DNA from: Janthinobacterium sp. 61
GTDB taxonomy: Bacteria > Pseudomonadota > Gammaproteobacteria > Burkholderiales > Burkholderiaceae_D
DNA length: 64,000 nucleotides
Assembly: GCF_002846335.1 (NCBI RefSeq)
Contig: NZ_PJMQ01000001.1
Location: 2,728,001 to 2,792,000, forward strand
Reading direction: 5' to 3'
Shown here: positions 11,007-22,503 of the stretch, piece by piece
Layout: each line of letters begins with the position of its first letter
Numbering within the stretch: the first letter of the stretch is position 1
Program-made: the position numbers and the translations under genes
Notes under the pieces: generated by a model
Seen by the model: the letters and a program-made list of their open reading frames with translations, nothing else
What the model was told of the DNA's origin: nothing
Databases searched by the model: none

Positions 11007-12152
11007 TTACTCGACCGCGAGAGCGGTCACTGTCCCTGATTGGGTTTGAAAAATCAAATTCGAACCGGCAACAACGGGAGCCGAAACAATCGGGCTACCG
11101 TCGGTACTGACACGACCTATTAATGCGCCATCTTCCCGTGACAGGAAGTGGATATAACCTTGATAGTCACCGACGGCGACGCTGCGGCCAAAGGAGGCCG
11201 GCGTCGACAGGCGGCGACGCGCCAGCGCCTCATTCTTCCAGGCGCTCTGACCGGCTTCGCGGCCGAACGCCACCACCGAGCCCTGGGCGTCAGCGGCAAA
11301 CACGAAACGCTGGTCGACGGCCACGCCCACATCGGACGAGATCGGCTTGGTCCAGCGGGGCACGCCCGTGGCAGCATCGAAGCAGCCCACCTTGCCCTGG
11401 TACGTGACGGCGCACACTTCGCCCTCGAACACCACCGGCGTGCCGGCGATGTCGGAGACGCGCTCCAGTTCGGTGGCGCCACGCGGTTCGCTGACGACGA
11501 TCTCCCAGCGTACCACACCGGTGGCGGCCGTCAGTGCCAGCAGCTTGCCGCCCGGCTGGGCCACGTAGACATTCGCGCCACCCATCACCATGCCCGGCGC
11601 ATTGCGCAGGGTCAGTGCCGGCGTGGCGCGCTGCACCGTCCACTTGCGCTCGCCCGTCTTGGCATCGAAGCCGACGATGCGGTTGTCCACGCTGCGCACT
11701 ACGACCACGCCCTGTCCGACTACAGGCGGGGTCAGCACTTCGCTGGACGCCTGTGCCTTCCACAGTTGCTTGCCATCAGTATCAAAGGCCAGCACGGCGC
11801 CCTTGGCAGCGCCCACGGCCACCAGCGCGCCATCGCTACCGGCGCTGGAAGTGATGTCGCTGCCGGCCTTGATGCGCCACGTTTCACGGCCGCTGGCCGC
11901 ATCCAGGCGCGCCAGCGCGCCATCGGCATTGACCACGTACAGGCTGTTGCCGGCCAGCGCAGGCGTAAAGGCGTACACGCCGGCCTTGCCGATCGAATAC
12001 TTCCAGGCGTCGCGTACGGCAATGCTCGATTTTAACTCGACCAGCTTGGCCGGTTCGACTTTCGGATCTTTCGAGGCAAACGGGTTCCAGGACGAGCAAC
12101 CGGCCATCAGGGCCAACAGACTTGCAGCTACCAGCTTTTCAGTGACACGCAT
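11007..12152 (-). CDS. bamB: Outer membrane assembly lipoprotein BamB
   Basis: A component of the BAM complex that inserts beta-barrel proteins into the outer membrane. The 381-residue protein starts with a lipoprotein signal and lipobox (LLALMAGC), then PQQ-type eight-bladed propeller repeats (for example [36 protein letters not shown]). The ATG at 12152 was chosen because it gives an immediate signal peptide; the longer frame does not. Its position between der and yfgM is the conserved order. Confidence 0.95.
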   Translation of the reverse strand: MRVTEKLVAASLLALMAGCSSWNPFASKDPKVEPAKLVELKSSIAVRDAWKYSIGKAGVYAFTPALAGNSLYVVNADGALARLDAASGRETWRIKAGSDITSSAGSDGALVAVGAAKGAVLAFDTDGKQLWKAQASSEVLTPPVVGQGVVVVRSVDNRIVGFDAKTGERKWTVQRATPALTLRNAPGMVMGGANVYVAQPGGKLLALTAATGVVRWEIVVSEPRGATELERVSDIAGTPVVFEGEVCAVTYQGKVGCFDAATGVPRWTKPISSDVGVAVDQRFVFAADAQGSVVAFGREAGQSAWKNEALARRRLSTPASFGRSVAVGDYQGYIHFLSREDGALIGRVSTDGSPIVSAPVVAGSNLIFQTQSGTVTALAVE

Positions 12153-12237
12153 AAGTGTTATCCAACCTTTTTCTTGTACTTGTAAGGGCAAGGCAGGCGG
12201 CGCAAAACGCCGCATGGCCGAACCATCAGTGTTCCTG

Positions 12238-12906
12238 TCAGGCGGCGGCCTTCTCAGCCTTGGCCTTGTCTTCCGGTACCGTGCCGCCAATCGCCTCCAG
12301 TTTGACCTGGATCAATTGACGACCTGGATTATTCTTGTCCGTCGCGGCCAGCGCGGCCTGGTAGGCCGTGCGGGCATCGGCCAGCTTGTTTTGCGCCACG
12401 AGGATATCGCCCTTGCGGTCGGCCACGGCGCCGGCAAATTGCGCTACGCTGGCCGTTGCCAGCACTTTCAACGCTTCTTCGTAGGCTTTCTCGTCCAGCA
12501 GGACACCCGCCAGGCGCAGCTTGGCCATGGCCTTGTACTCTTCCGTGCCATGCTCGGCTACCCATTGCAGCTGGGTCTTGGCCGTCTTCAGGTCATTCGC
12601 GTCAAACGCCACTTTGGCTGCGGCCAGCGCGCTCATCTGCGCATACGCCGTGCCGCTGAAACGCGATTGCATGTCGCCGGCCGCGCGCATCACCTTGGCG
12701 GTGTCCTTGGCGGCGATGGCGTTTTGCAGTTCGTCGTACAGCTGGCCCGCTTGCGCAGCTTGCGTGCGCTGGTAGTACTGCCAGCCAGCCCAGCCGCTAT
12801 AGCCTGCCAGCGCCACGATCAGGACCCAGGAGGTCAGATTGCCATTGCGCTGCCACCAGGCCTTGAGGGTTGCCAGTTGTTCTTGTTCTTCGTGATCGTA
12901 TGCCAT
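12238..12906 (-). CDS. YfgM-like membrane-anchored TPR protein
   Basis: The 222-residue protein has a cytoplasmic start rich in charged residues, one membrane helix near residues 24-44 (LTSWVLIVALAGYSGWAGWQYY) and a helical repeat domain with TPR-like units (AKTQLQWVAEHG..., EEALKVLATASV..., DARTAYQAALAA). YfgM proteins are inner-membrane periplasmic TPR chaperone partners of the Sec translocon. It sits between hisS and bamB, the conserved arrangement, and ends in a KAEKAAA tail. Confidence 0.88.
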   Translation of the reverse strand: MAYDHEEQEQLATLKAWWQRNGNLTSWVLIVALAGYSGWAGWQYYQRTQAAQAGQLYDELQNAIAAKDTAKVMRAAGDMQSRFSGTAYAQMSALAAAKVAFDANDLKTAKTQLQWVAEHGTEEYKAMAKLRLAGVLLDEKAYEEALKVLATASVAQFAGAVADRKGDILVAQNKLADARTAYQAALAATDKNNPGRQLIQVKLEAIGGTVPEDKAKAEKAAA

Positions 12907-12960
12907 GGGTCGTCAGTTTTAATGAGTAGTTGATCGAGGGTAGTACGGTCTTGCTTCAAA

Positions 12961-14322
12961 TCAATGGTGGTGATGCACGTGACCGCCAGGACCGTGGTCG
13001 TGGCCGCAATCATGGTCACCGATGATCTGGTCCACCACGTAATCGACGACATCGTCGAACGGTACCGTGTTTTGCTGCGCGCCCGCATCGGCTTCGCGCA
13101 TGGCTTTCACCGTAGCGACATTGTTGGCGATTTCATCATCGCCCATGATCACGGCAAACGCCGCACCGCTGGCATCGGCCTTTTTCATTTGCGTCTTGAA
13201 GCTGCCGCCGCCGTTGCTCGCTGCGCAATGTAGCACAACGTCGAGGCCCGCATCGCGAATCCGTTCGGCCAGCACGAAGGCTTGCAAGCCTGCCTGCTCG
13301 CCCTGATGCACCAGGTAGACGTCGCACTGGGCCGGCGCTTCCGGTTCGGCCGCATCCTTCATCAGCAGCACCAGACGTTCGACGCCCATGCCGAAACCGA
13401 CGGCTGGCGTCGATTTGCCACCGAACATTTCCACCATGCCGTCATAGCGGCCACCGGCGCACACCGTGCCTTGCGCACCCAGCTTGTCGCTGACCCACTC
13501 GAACACCGTGCGGTTGTAGTAATCGAGGCCACGCACCAGGCGTGGATTGATGGTGAACGGGATATTGTTGTGATTCAAGATCTTCTGCACGCCGTGGAAG
13601 TGGGCCAGCGATTCCTCGCCCAGGTAGTCCAGCAGCTTCGGTGCACCATTCACCAAGTCCTGCATGGCAGGGTTCTTGGTATCGAGGATGCGCAGCGGAT
13701 TGCTATGCAGCCGGCGCTTGGCTTCTTCGTCCAGCAGCTCGCTATGGCTTTCCAGATAGGTGATCAGGTCGGCGCGGTGGCGCAGGCGCTCGGCCGCGTC
13801 GCCGATCGAGTTCAGTTCCAGGCGGATGCCTTCCAGGCCCAGGTCATCCCACAGGCGGCGCGACAGCATGATGATCTCGGCGTCGATATCCGGGCCCGTG
13901 AAACCGATGGCTTCCACGCCAAACTGGTGGAACTGGCGGTAGCGGCCTTTTTGCGGGCGCTCGTGGCGGAACATCTGACCCTTGTACCACAGGCGTTTCG
14001 GACCTTCGTAGACGAGGTTGTGCTCGACCACGGCGCGCACCACGCCAGCCGTGCCTTCCGGACGCAGGGTCAGGTTGTCGCCGTTCATCGAATCGGTGAA
14101 CGAGTACATTTCCTTTTCCACGATATCGGTCACGGCGCCGATGGCACGCGCGAACAATTTCGTTTCTTCCACGATCGGCGTACGGATTTGCTGGAAACCA
14201 TAGCTTTGCAGCACGGATTGCGCCGTATTTTCAAACAATTCCCACAGCGGGGCGTCGGCAGGCAGCACGTCATTCATGCCTTTCACGCCGGTGATCTTAT
14301 CTGCTTTTTTATTTTCGGACAT
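12961..14322 (-). CDS. hisS: Histidyl-tRNA synthetase with a histidine-rich C-terminal tail
   Basis: Charges tRNA-His with histidine. Class II motif 2 ([21 protein letters not shown] region), the HisRS signature [12 protein letters not shown], motif 3 ([11 protein letters not shown]) and an anticodon-binding domain are present. The 453 residues are about 20 more than usual because the protein ends in a metal-binding-like tail: after IIGD it has eight histidines and one cysteine within about 19 residues, closing with four consecutive His. It lies between ispG and yfgM. Confidence 0.96.
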   Translation of the reverse strand: MSENKKADKITGVKGMNDVLPADAPLWELFENTAQSVLQSYGFQQIRTPIVEETKLFARAIGAVTDIVEKEMYSFTDSMNGDNLTLRPEGTAGVVRAVVEHNLVYEGPKRLWYKGQMFRHERPQKGRYRQFHQFGVEAIGFTGPDIDAEIIMLSRRLWDDLGLEGIRLELNSIGDAAERLRHRADLITYLESHSELLDEEAKRRLHSNPLRILDTKNPAMQDLVNGAPKLLDYLGEESLAHFHGVQKILNHNNIPFTINPRLVRGLDYYNRTVFEWVSDKLGAQGTVCAGGRYDGMVEMFGGKSTPAVGFGMGVERLVLLMKDAAEPEAPAQCDVYLVHQGEQAGLQAFVLAERIRDAGLDVVLHCAASNGGGSFKTQMKKADASGAAFAVIMGDDEIANNVATVKAMREADAGAQQNTVPFDDVVDYVVDQIIGDHDCGHDHGPGGHVHHHH

Positions 14323-14342
14323 AGTGTTCTCTTTAACTTGAT

Positions 14343-14373
14343 TGTCGGATTACGCGCGTAGCGCTAATCCGAC

Positions 14374-14377
<4 letters not shown>
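14343..14377. repeat. REP-type palindromic repeat overlapping the ispG stop
   Basis: GTCGGATTACGC and GCTAATCCGAC-CTACG form an imperfect palindrome. The same core (GTCGGATTA...TAATCCGAC) occurs twice near 61.6 kb. On the minus strand the unit begins with the TAG that terminates ispG. It fills nearly all of the ispG-hisS gap. Intergenic palindromic families of this kind are REP-like elements. Confidence 0.7.
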
Positions 14378-15636
<1,259 letters not shown>

Positions 15637-15674
15637 AATATTATCTTCTGAGTTTGCTTGAACGATTACTGCGC

Positions 15675-16652
15675 TTATTTGATGCTGACACGGGAAATCG
15701 TGCCACCCGCAACGGTCGGCAGGTCCAGCTTGGCACCGCGCAAAGTTGCCTGCACGACACCTGGCTTGCCCACCACCAGGGTGGCCGGGCCCGTGATATC
15801 AAACGTTTCCGTGCTGCCAGCCTTGACCATGCGCGAAATCAGCGGCGTGCTGCCAGGGCGGCGAATCTCGACCCACGAATCCTGCTCCACCTTCAACACC
15901 AGCGCATTCGCGCCCACGGCAGCGGGGGCCTCGGCCGGCGCAACGGCAGCCGTCGTCGCTGGCGGCGTCGCAGGCACAGCGGCAGGCGCTGAAGCGACGC
16001 TGGTGGCAGGCGCGCCCGTCTGCGTATCGTTGCCTGGCGGCGGCGGCACGGAAATCAGCGGCACGGACGGCGTCTGCACGGGCGTCAAGTCCTGGCCCGG
16101 CTTGATCAGGGTTGTTTCCACGGGGCCCACGTCCGCATGTGCCACTTCTTTCTCGGCGTGCGAGGACAGCAGGCTGGCTGGCACATAGCCGAGCTTGTAG
16201 GCGCCAAAGGCTGCCGCCACGACGACAGCTACGGCGCCGGCGATCCAGAGGGGAGTCTGGTTCGACGAGCGCTGCGTCATCGACGGGAAGCGCGATTCGG
16301 AAAACGTGGCGGAAATTTCACGCCGCACGGGCGCGGCCGGGTCTTGCGCCGGCGCCGGATGGACTTCGATCATGGCCACCAGCGGCGCCGCGTCGAGGCG
16401 CACCACCTTGGCATAGGCGCGCACGAAACCGCGCACCACGGCCACGTTCGGCAAGGCCGCCATGTCGCCCTCTTCCAGCGCGATCACCTGGCGTGGCGCC
16501 AGCTTGAGCTGGTCGGCCACCTGTTCCACAGGCCAGCCCAGCGCTTCGCGCTGCGCCTTCAACTGTGCGCCTGCCAACGCAAGATTGCCCTGGGGCTGCT
16601 GCTGAGGCGTTTCTGCCCACTCTGAATTCATTGGTATCCCTGTCTCACTCAT
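15675..16652 (-). CDS. RodZ-like helix-turn-helix membrane protein
   Basis: The 325-residue protein has an N-terminal HTH domain ([33 protein letters not shown]), a membrane helix around residues 135-155 ([23 protein letters not shown]), a Pro/Ala/Thr-rich linker and a C-terminal DUF4115 domain ([18 protein letters not shown]). RodZ connects MreB to the membrane in rod-shape control. The ATG at 16652 overlaps the pilW stop, suggesting coupling; an in-frame ATG at 16631 is the alternative. Confidence 0.87.
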   Translation of the reverse strand: MSETGIPMNSEWAETPQQQPQGNLALAGAQLKAQREALGWPVEQVADQLKLAPRQVIALEEGDMAALPNVAVVRGFVRAYAKVVRLDAAPLVAMIEVHPAPAQDPAAPVRREISATFSESRFPSMTQRSSNQTPLWIAGAVAVVVAAAFGAYKLGYVPASLLSSHAEKEVAHADVGPVETTLIKPGQDLTPVQTPSVPLISVPPPPGNDTQTGAPATSVASAPAAVPATPPATTAAVAPAEAPAAVGANALVLKVEQDSWVEIRRPGSTPLISRMVKAGSTETFDITGPATLVVGKPGVVQATLRGAKLDLPTVAGGTISRVSIK

Positions 16653-17433
16653 CAAACGCCCCATTTTGATAAGCAGCATATTCGGGGGAGCCGGAATGGT
16701 GGTTGCGCAAATGCGCCCCCAGGCCAGCTTCCGCACCCGCATCCCCGAGCTTATGCTGCACCTTGATCCCGAGCCACAGCACATCGGCCGTCTGGCTCTC
16801 CATTGTCGCTACTTTACCGAGCCGCTCAAGGTAATGAGCCGCTTGCCGGTAGTCTTGCTGTTGGTAATACACGCGCACCAAGCCGGCATAGGTCATTGCC
16901 GCAGCAGGTGCGATGCGCTCCGCCTTGAGCCAGTAGTCAGCGGCGCGCGGGTAATCTTTCATCATCAGGCTGCACGCCGCTGCATTCTGCAGCGCAAGTT
17001 CAGGCGTGCCATAGGCCACATCTTGCAGTGCGGCATCGAAATATGCCAACGACTGCGCCGCGCGCCCGGTCTGGCACAGAAACTGGCCATAATTATTGCT
17101 CAACTCGGGATTGTGGGGCGCGAGGCGCAATGCGTAAAGAAAATCTTTTTCAGCAGCCACAGGTTGGCGCAGGGCGGCAAAAATCAGGGCGCGCATGCCG
17201 CGCACCTGGGCGTTGTCCGGCACCAGCCGCACCGCCTGCTCTGCCTCGGCCAAAGCCACCACAAACTGGTCTTGCATATAATAGGCGCTGGCCAACTGCA
17301 AGCGCAAGGCGGCGCGCTGCTCGACAGATGCGGCTTGCTCCTTGTTTGCGGTGGAAGCACAGCCGGCCAGCAGCACGCCCAGGCTGACAACAGCCACGGC
17401 AAGTGCGCCAGGATAAGCCATGCTTCCCCGCAT
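16645..17433 (-). CDS. pilW: Type IV pilus biogenesis lipoprotein PilW/PilF
   Basis: A TPR lipoprotein that helps the PilQ secretin assemble in the outer membrane. The 262-residue protein has a lipoprotein signal with lipobox LLAGC followed by at least four TPRs (LQLASAYYMQDQFVVALAEAEQAVRLVP, ...NNYGQFLCQTGRAAQSLAYFDAAL...). The chosen ATG overlaps the rlmN stop (ATGA); an ATG four codons later is also possible. The rlmN-pilW-rodZ-ispG order is conserved in betaproteobacteria. Confidence 0.9.
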   Translation of the reverse strand: MRGSMAYPGALAVAVVSLGVLLAGCASTANKEQAASVEQRAALRLQLASAYYMQDQFVVALAEAEQAVRLVPDNAQVRGMRALIFAALRQPVAAEKDFLYALRLAPHNPELSNNYGQFLCQTGRAAQSLAYFDAALQDVAYGTPELALQNAAACSLMMKDYPRAADYWLKAERIAPAAAMTYAGLVRVYYQQQDYRQAAHYLERLGKVATMESQTADVLWLGIKVQHKLGDAGAEAGLGAHLRNHHSGSPEYAAYQNGAFDE

Positions 17434-18614
17434 CAGGAGCGGATCTCCACGATCTTGCCGAAATTGGCGCCAAATTTCTGTTGATACTCGGTCATCTTTT
17501 CCATGCGTTCCTGCACCCGCGTGCGGTCCTTGACTTCGCCCGCCAGCTGACCGCAAGCCGCATCGATATCGTCGCCGCGCGTCTTGCGCACGGTGGTGAT
17601 GATGCCGCCATCCATCAGCACCTGGGCAAACGCCTTGATGCGCGGGTTTTTCGAGCGGAACAGGCCCGACTCGGGGAAGGGATTGAAGGGAATCAGGTTG
17701 AACTTGCAGTTCACGCCGAACTCGCGGTCTTGCACCAGCGCCAGCAGTTCGCGCGCGTGCTCGTCGCTGTCGTTGACGCCGTCGAGCATACAGTATTCAA
17801 ACGTGATGAAATCGCGCGGGGCGAATTCCAGGTAACGTTTGCAGGCCGCCATCAATTCCTTCAGCGGGTATTTCTTGTTCAGTGGAATCAAACCGTCGCG
17901 CAAGGCGTCGTTCGAGGCGTGCAGCGAGACGGCCAGGGCCACCGGCACTTCCTGCGACAGCTTGTCCATCATCGGCACCACGCCCGAGGTCGACAGGGTC
18001 ACGCGGCGGCGCGACAGGCCATAGGCATTGTCGTCGAGCATCAATTTCAGGGCCGTGACGGTCGGCTCAAAGTTCAGCAGGGGCTCGCCCATGCCCATCA
18101 TCACCACGTTGGTGATCTGGCGCTCACCTTTCGGGCCCGGCTCGATGCCCTTGGTGCGGCGCAATTCGAATTCCGCCATCCACAGCTGGCCGATGATTTC
18201 ACCAACGCTGAGGTTGCGGTTGAAGCCTTGCTTGCCCGTCGAGCAGAAACGGCAGTTCACGGCGCAGCCGGCCTGGGTCGAGATGCACAAGGTGCCGCGG
18301 TTTTCTTCCGGAATGAACACGGTTTCCACGGCATTGCCATTGCCCACGTCAACCAGCCACTTGCGCGTGCCATCCGTCGATGTGTGGTCGCTGATGATGG
18401 CCGGGGCGCGCACTTCGGCGCGCGTGGCCAGCTTGTCGCGCAGCGACTTGGCCAGGTCCGTCATGGCGTCGAAGTCGGAGGCGCCGAACTGATGTATCCA
18501 ACGTTGCAATTGTTTCGCACGAAACGGTTTCTCTCCCAACTCGGCGCAGTAGGCGATGAGTTGCGCGGGATCGAGGTCCAGCAAGTTGGTGAGGGTCGTC
18601 GTATTCATGATCAT
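17433..18614 (-). CDS. rlmN: 23S rRNA/tRNA adenine-C2 methyltransferase RlmN
   Basis: A radical SAM enzyme that methylates A2503 of 23S rRNA and A37 of some tRNAs. The 393-residue protein shows the radical SAM cysteines CAVNCRFC, the GEIIGQLW region, MGMGEPLLN and the C-terminal catalytic cysteine region [18 protein letters not shown]. The start may be the first ATG or the one two codons later ([11 protein letters not shown]). Its stop overlaps the pilW start. Confidence 0.96.
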   Translation of the reverse strand: MIMNTTTLTNLLDLDPAQLIAYCAELGEKPFRAKQLQRWIHQFGASDFDAMTDLAKSLRDKLATRAEVRAPAIISDHTSTDGTRKWLVDVGNGNAVETVFIPEENRGTLCISTQAGCAVNCRFCSTGKQGFNRNLSVGEIIGQLWMAEFELRRTKGIEPGPKGERQITNVVMMGMGEPLLNFEPTVTALKLMLDDNAYGLSRRRVTLSTSGVVPMMDKLSQEVPVALAVSLHASNDALRDGLIPLNKKYPLKELMAACKRYLEFAPRDFITFEYCMLDGVNDSDEHARELLALVQDREFGVNCKFNLIPFNPFPESGLFRSKNPRIKAFAQVLMDGGIITTVRKTRGDDIDAACGQLAGEVKDRTRVQERMEKMTEYQQKFGANFGKIVEIRS

Positions 18615-18733
18615 GTCTATTCTAAAAATCCGTCCCCGCGCGCATCAGAAGCGAAAACTCCACAGCGCAGCGGGAACAGGGGGTGATAAGTTATTTCACA
18701 GATAACGCCAGGAAATAACGTTATCTAAGGCAA

Positions 18734-19150
18734 TTAAGCCTTCAGTTCTGGGAAGAAGTAAGCGATTTCCACTTTAGCAGCTTCGACAGCGTCGGAACCG
18801 TGTACGGCGTTAGCGTCGATCGAATCGGCGAAATCGGCGCGGATCGTGCCTTTTTCTGCTTTCTTCGGATCGGTCGCGCCCATCAGGTCACGGTGGGCCA
18901 GAACGGCGTTTTCGCCTTCCAGGGCTTGGATCATGACTGGACCCGAAACCATGAAGTCGACCAGATCCTTGAAGAAGCCGCGCTCTTTGTGCGCTGCGTA
19001 GAAGCCTTCAGCTTGTTCGCGCGACAGTTGGGTCATGCGTGCTGCAACGATTTTCAGGCCAGCGTTTTCAAAACGGGTGTAAATTTGACCGATTACGTTT
19101 TTTGCAACTGCGTCTGGTTTGATGATCGACAGGGTGCGTTCGATTGCCAT
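18734..19150 (-). CDS. ndk: Nucleoside diphosphate kinase
   Basis: Transfers the gamma phosphate of ATP to NDPs. The 138-residue protein starts [14 protein letters not shown] and has the active-site histidine in NAVHGSD. The ATG at 19150 has a GGAG ribosome binding site nine bases upstream. The stop is followed by a short inverted repeat (AGATAACG...CGTTATCT, 18700-18726) that may form a weak terminator before rlmN. Confidence 0.97.
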   Translation of the reverse strand: MAIERTLSIIKPDAVAKNVIGQIYTRFENAGLKIVAARMTQLSREQAEGFYAAHKERGFFKDLVDFMVSGPVMIQALEGENAVLAHRDLMGATDPKKAEKGTIRADFADSIDANAVHGSDAVEAAKVEIAYFFPELKA

Positions 19151-19245
19151 GTGTGAAAACTCCAATAAAAAGTAAGGTTTAAAACGGTAAATTGATAACT
19201 CAATCAACCTTTGATTTTACCATACTCCACCCCATATCACCCAGA

Positions 19246-19277
19246 CAGGCAGGGGGCGTCTTGCCGCCCTGCCCCTG
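19246..19277. other. GC-rich stem-loop in the ndk/BI-1 divergent region
   Basis: GGCAGGG-GGC-gtctt-GCC-g-CCCTGCC forms a long near-perfect hairpin followed on the plus strand by CCTGTTT. It lies between two divergent genes, where a terminator is not expected, about 95 bases upstream of the BI-1 start and upstream of its predicted promoter. Confidence 0.5.
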
Positions 19278-19302
19278 TTTAATGAAATCTTAAGCTGCTT
19301 TT

Positions 19303-19331
19303 TTGGCAAATTCCGACCCTCATGCTATCCT
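19303..19331 (+). promoter_or_regulatory. Putative sigma-70 promoter of the BI-1 gene
   Basis: TTGGCA and TATCCT are separated by exactly 17 bases, 41 bases upstream of the BI-1 ATG. The match is by eye only. Confidence 0.5.
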
Positions 19332-19371
19332 TGGGTAAAGCAGTAATTTGAATTGACAACACGGAGGCACT

Positions 19372-20058
19372 ATGAATCAGAACATGCAACGCACCTTTGA
19401 CCTGTCGGGGGGCATGCAGCAAGTCCGCCACCAGGTCTTGCGCAACACTTACTGGCTGCTGGCACTGTCCATGATACCGACCGTGCTGGGCGCCTTCATC
19501 GGCGTGCAAATGCACTTGCCGATGCTGAGCGGCGGCATGGGTTTCATCATCTTCATGGCAGTCGCATTCGGCTTCATGTATGCGATTGAAAAAACCAAGA
19601 ACTCGGGCCTGGGCGTCGCCGTCCTGCTGGGCTTTACCTTCTTCATGGGCCTGATGCTCACGCCTATCCTGACGCGTACGCTCGGCTACTCGAACGGCGG
19701 CATGCTGATCATGACGGCATTCGGCGGTACGGCCACCATCCTGGCCGTGATGGCGACCATCGCCACGGTCTCGAAGCGCGACTTCTCGGCCATGGGAAAA
19801 TGGCTGTTCGCCGGCGTGATCGTGCTGATCCTGGCGTCGGTGGCGAACATCTTCCTGGGCCTGTCGGCACTGTCGATCGTGATCTCCATGGTCGCCATCG
19901 CCATCTTCTCGGCTTACATCCTGTATGACGTGCAGCAAATCATCAATGGCGGCGAGACCAACTACATCTCGGCCACCCTGCGCATCTACCTGGACGTGTA
20001 CAACATCTTCACCAGCCTGCTCTCCTTGCTGGGCTTCGCCGGCGGCAGCCGCGACTAA
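19372..20058 (+). CDS. Bax inhibitor-1/YccA family membrane protein
   Basis: The 228-residue integral membrane protein has seven predicted hydrophobic segments, and its central part (FMGLMLTPIL) and last helices (AIFSAYILYDVQQII) match the BI-1 family. YccA-type members bind and modulate FtsH; others leak calcium or protons. A GGAGG ribosome binding site precedes the ATG. It is a single gene ended by a strong terminator. No link to a neighbour is seen apart from HflKC elsewhere in the window. Confidence 0.92.
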   Translation: MNQNMQRTFDLSGGMQQVRHQVLRNTYWLLALSMIPTVLGAFIGVQMHLPMLSGGMGFIIFMAVAFGFMYAIEKTKNSGLGVAVLLGFTFFMGLMLTPILTRTLGYSNGGMLIMTAFGGTATILAVMATIATVSKRDFSAMGKWLFAGVIVLILASVANIFLGLSALSIVISMVAIAIFSAYILYDVQQIINGGETNYISATLRIYLDVYNIFTSLLSLLGFAGGSRD

Positions 20059-20130
20059 GCGCTGATGCAAAAACGCCGGGGCGGCGTTGCAGCGTCTGGC
20101 CCTGAACGTTTTATGCGCCGGGGCATGAAA

Positions 20131-20162
20131 ATAAAAGCCGACCCTCGGGTCGGCTTTTTTAC
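20131..20162. terminator. Bidirectional terminator, BI-1 and LysR genes
   Basis: AAAAGCCGACCC-tc-GGGTCGGCTTTTTT lies between the convergent stops. Confidence 0.92.
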
Positions 20163-20173
20163 GCCTGCAGTCT

Positions 20174-21019
20174 CTACTTGATCTTCTCCGCCGCCGCCGA
20201 CAGGCAGGCGCGGGCACGGTCCAACGTCGGGTTATCGCGCTGGGCCGCATACACGGCGTAGGCGGAATGCGAGAATTCGGGCGCGTCACGCACGCGGTGC
20301 AAGAGTCCTGCATCGAGGTAAGGTTGCGCGCTGCCAATGCGAAAGTAACTGGCACCACCCACTTCCAGCAAGTACACGAGGGCCAGCGGCCCCAGCGAGA
20401 TCGACACGGGCGGGCTGCTCAACTCAGGATACGCCGCCTGGTGGTTGGCCGCGAAGCTGGGGCCCCAGTCTACATACACATACGTATCAACATGCATCTG
20501 CCCGTCGGCGCGCGTAGTCACCATCACCAGCTTTTCCTCGGCCAGCAATTCGCTGGCCAGGCCCGGGCGCTGCGGCGGGTTGTACAGCACGGCCAGGTCG
20601 AGTGAGCCGTCGTGCACGGCGTCGAGCAAGCGCGCAGGACTGTCGACTTCCGCACGCAAGGCGATCTTGGGGCAATCGCGGCTCATGCGTATCAACCAGT
20701 CGCCCAGCAACGGCTGCCACAAGCTCAATTCGCAGCCGATGCTGACAGCGTCGTCGCGCCCCGGCGGCAAGGCCACCTGGTGGCGGGCCCTTTCCCACAC
20801 CTGCACCATGGTGGCCGCATGACGCATGAAGCGCTCGCCGGCCGAGGTCAGGCGGGCGCCCGCCTTATTGCGTACAAACAACTGGCGCCCCAGTTGCTGC
20901 TCCAGGGTACGGATGCGGGCGCTCACGGCGGTCTGCGTCACGTGCATGCGTTCGGCCGCCATGTTGAAGCTGCCGCAGGAAGCCACTTCCAGGAAGGTGC
21001 GCGCTTGATTGATATCCAT
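20174..21019 (-). CDS. LysR-family transcriptional regulator
   Basis: The 281-residue protein has an N-terminal winged HTH (MDINQARTFLEVASCGSFNMAAERMHVTQTAVSARIRTLEQQLG) and a LysR effector domain with SIGCELSLW and LDLAVLYNPP. It lies between BI-1 and the cfa-like gene. LysR proteins often control a divergent neighbour, but here both flanks are convergent or co-directional, so no target can be assigned. The ATG at 21019 was preferred to a TTG one codon upstream. Confidence 0.9.
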   Translation of the reverse strand: MDINQARTFLEVASCGSFNMAAERMHVTQTAVSARIRTLEQQLGRQLFVRNKAGARLTSAGERFMRHAATMVQVWERARHQVALPPGRDDAVSIGCELSLWQPLLGDWLIRMSRDCPKIALRAEVDSPARLLDAVHDGSLDLAVLYNPPQRPGLASELLAEEKLVMVTTRADGQMHVDTYVYVDWGPSFAANHQAAYPELSSPPVSISLGPLALVYLLEVGGASYFRIGSAQPYLDAGLLHRVRDAPEFSHSAYAVYAAQRDNPTLDRARACLSAAAEKIK

Positions 21020-21047
21020 CAAGCCATGATATCAGCTGCCGCACATA

Positions 21048-22235
21048 TCAACTGACACGCTCGTAGCCGCCCAGCACGCCCTGCTTCGACAGCACCCATT
21101 GCCACAGTTGCAAGTCGCGCGCGCGGAAGGCGCCCGCACACGACAGCAGATAATATGACCACATGCGATGGAAGCGCTCGCCCAACTGGGCGGAAAACCG
21201 CGGCCACGCCTGCTCGAAATTCGCATGCCAGGCCATCAGGGTCTTGTCGTAGTCAGCGCCGAAGTTGTGCAAGTCCTCGGCCACAAATAAATCGTCCATG
21301 GCGTCGCCGAGCTGCCCGATCGACGGCAAGTCGCCATTCGGGAAAATGTATTTGTCGATCCACGGGTCGCACGCGGACTGGCGCTTGTTCTTGCCGATGG
21401 TATGCAGCAGGAACAGGCCATCGTCTTCAAGGCAGCGGTGCGCCACTTCCATGAAGGTGCGGTGGTTCTTGTGCCCCACATGCTCGAACATGCCGATGCT
21501 GACGATGCGGTCGAATTTTTCATTGACGTCGCGGTAGTCCTGCAGGCGGAAATCCAGGTGCTCGCCACCCGGCATGGCGCGCGCATACGCGGCCTGCTCT
21601 TTCGAAATCGTTACGCCCACGCACTGCACCGCGTATTTTTCCACTGCATAACGCATGAAACTGCCCCAGCCGCAGCCGATGTCGAGCACGCGCATGCCCG
21701 GCTCCAGCCTGAGCTTGCGGCAGATCAAATCGAGCTTGGCTTCCTGCGCCTCGGCCAGGTTGCTGGCGTCCTTCCAGTAGCCGCAGGTGTAGGTCATGCG
21801 CGGGTCGAGCATGGCCGCGTAGAAGGCGTTGCCCAGGTCGTAGTGTTCCTTGCCCACCATCCACGCGCGGCGCTCCGTCTGCAGGTTGAACAGGCGCGCA
21901 GTCAGCGCGTGGAAGGCCAGGCGCATGGGGCGCACGTCGTCGGCTATCCTGGCGCGCAGCAGATGGCAAAAGAATTCATCCAGCTGGCTCGCATCCCAGT
22001 CGCCGTCCATGTACGCTTCGCCCAGACCCAGGTTGCCGCTGGCGAAAGCCCGTTCGGGTACGCCAGGCTTGCGCAGCTGCATGTCCCATGCGGCGCGGCC
22101 ATTCAAATGGATGCCGGCCCTGGCCAGCAATTCGGCCGCTTCGCGGGTCAGCCGCGTGTCGAGCCGGAGTCCGGCACTACCTGCCGGTGTTTGTCGCAAC
22201 TGCCTGCCTGCTTGTGTCGTGTGCTGCGTGTTCAT
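21048..22235 (-). CDS. cfa: Cyclopropane-fatty-acyl-phospholipid synthase family protein
   Basis: A SAM-dependent enzyme that methylenates cis double bonds of membrane lipids. The 395-residue protein has the N-terminal lipid-binding domain (FASGNLGLGEAYMDGDWD), the signature KEHYDLGNAFYAAMLDPRMTYTCGYW, the SAM site VLDIGCGWGSF and the catalytic region EHVGHKNHRTFM...HTIGKN. Length is close to E. coli Cfa (382). The start at 22235 removes an extension that reads like upstream non-coding sequence. Such genes are often under RpoS, which is encoded in this window, but no such promoter was demonstrated. Confidence 0.93.
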   Translation of the reverse strand: MNTQHTTQAGRQLRQTPAGSAGLRLDTRLTREAAELLARAGIHLNGRAAWDMQLRKPGVPERAFASGNLGLGEAYMDGDWDASQLDEFFCHLLRARIADDVRPMRLAFHALTARLFNLQTERRAWMVGKEHYDLGNAFYAAMLDPRMTYTCGYWKDASNLAEAQEAKLDLICRKLRLEPGMRVLDIGCGWGSFMRYAVEKYAVQCVGVTISKEQAAYARAMPGGEHLDFRLQDYRDVNEKFDRIVSIGMFEHVGHKNHRTFMEVAHRCLEDDGLFLLHTIGKNKRQSACDPWIDKYIFPNGDLPSIGQLGDAMDDLFVAEDLHNFGADYDKTLMAWHANFEQAWPRFSAQLGERFHRMWSYYLLSCAGAFRARDLQLWQWVLSKQGVLGGYERVS

Positions 22236-22444
22236 GCCCTGCCGCCTCCAGATGGTTGTCGGTGCTGGCGCGCGCCGGCAAGTCCACTCAGAGGCCCGGC
22301 GGCGCACCAGCAATAAAATTATCTACCCCTCATCCGCATCTGGATAATGAAACATCATGACCATTCATATCAAAAATTTTGCTGCAAAATGATTTTGAAT
22401 AAATTATTTGTGAAAACTACTGCGCATGAAGCGCTCTGTAGCAT

Positions 22445-22469
22445 GAAAAAAGCCGCCTGTATGGCGGCT
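22445..22469 (-). terminator. Terminator after the cupin/JmjC gene
   Basis: On the minus strand AGCCGCC-atacag-type stem (arms 22451-22457 and 22463-22469) is followed by six T. Confidence 0.85.
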
Positions 22470-22503
22470 GTTCGCGGCAAGTTCGCGCCATTCGGCAGCA
22501 CGA

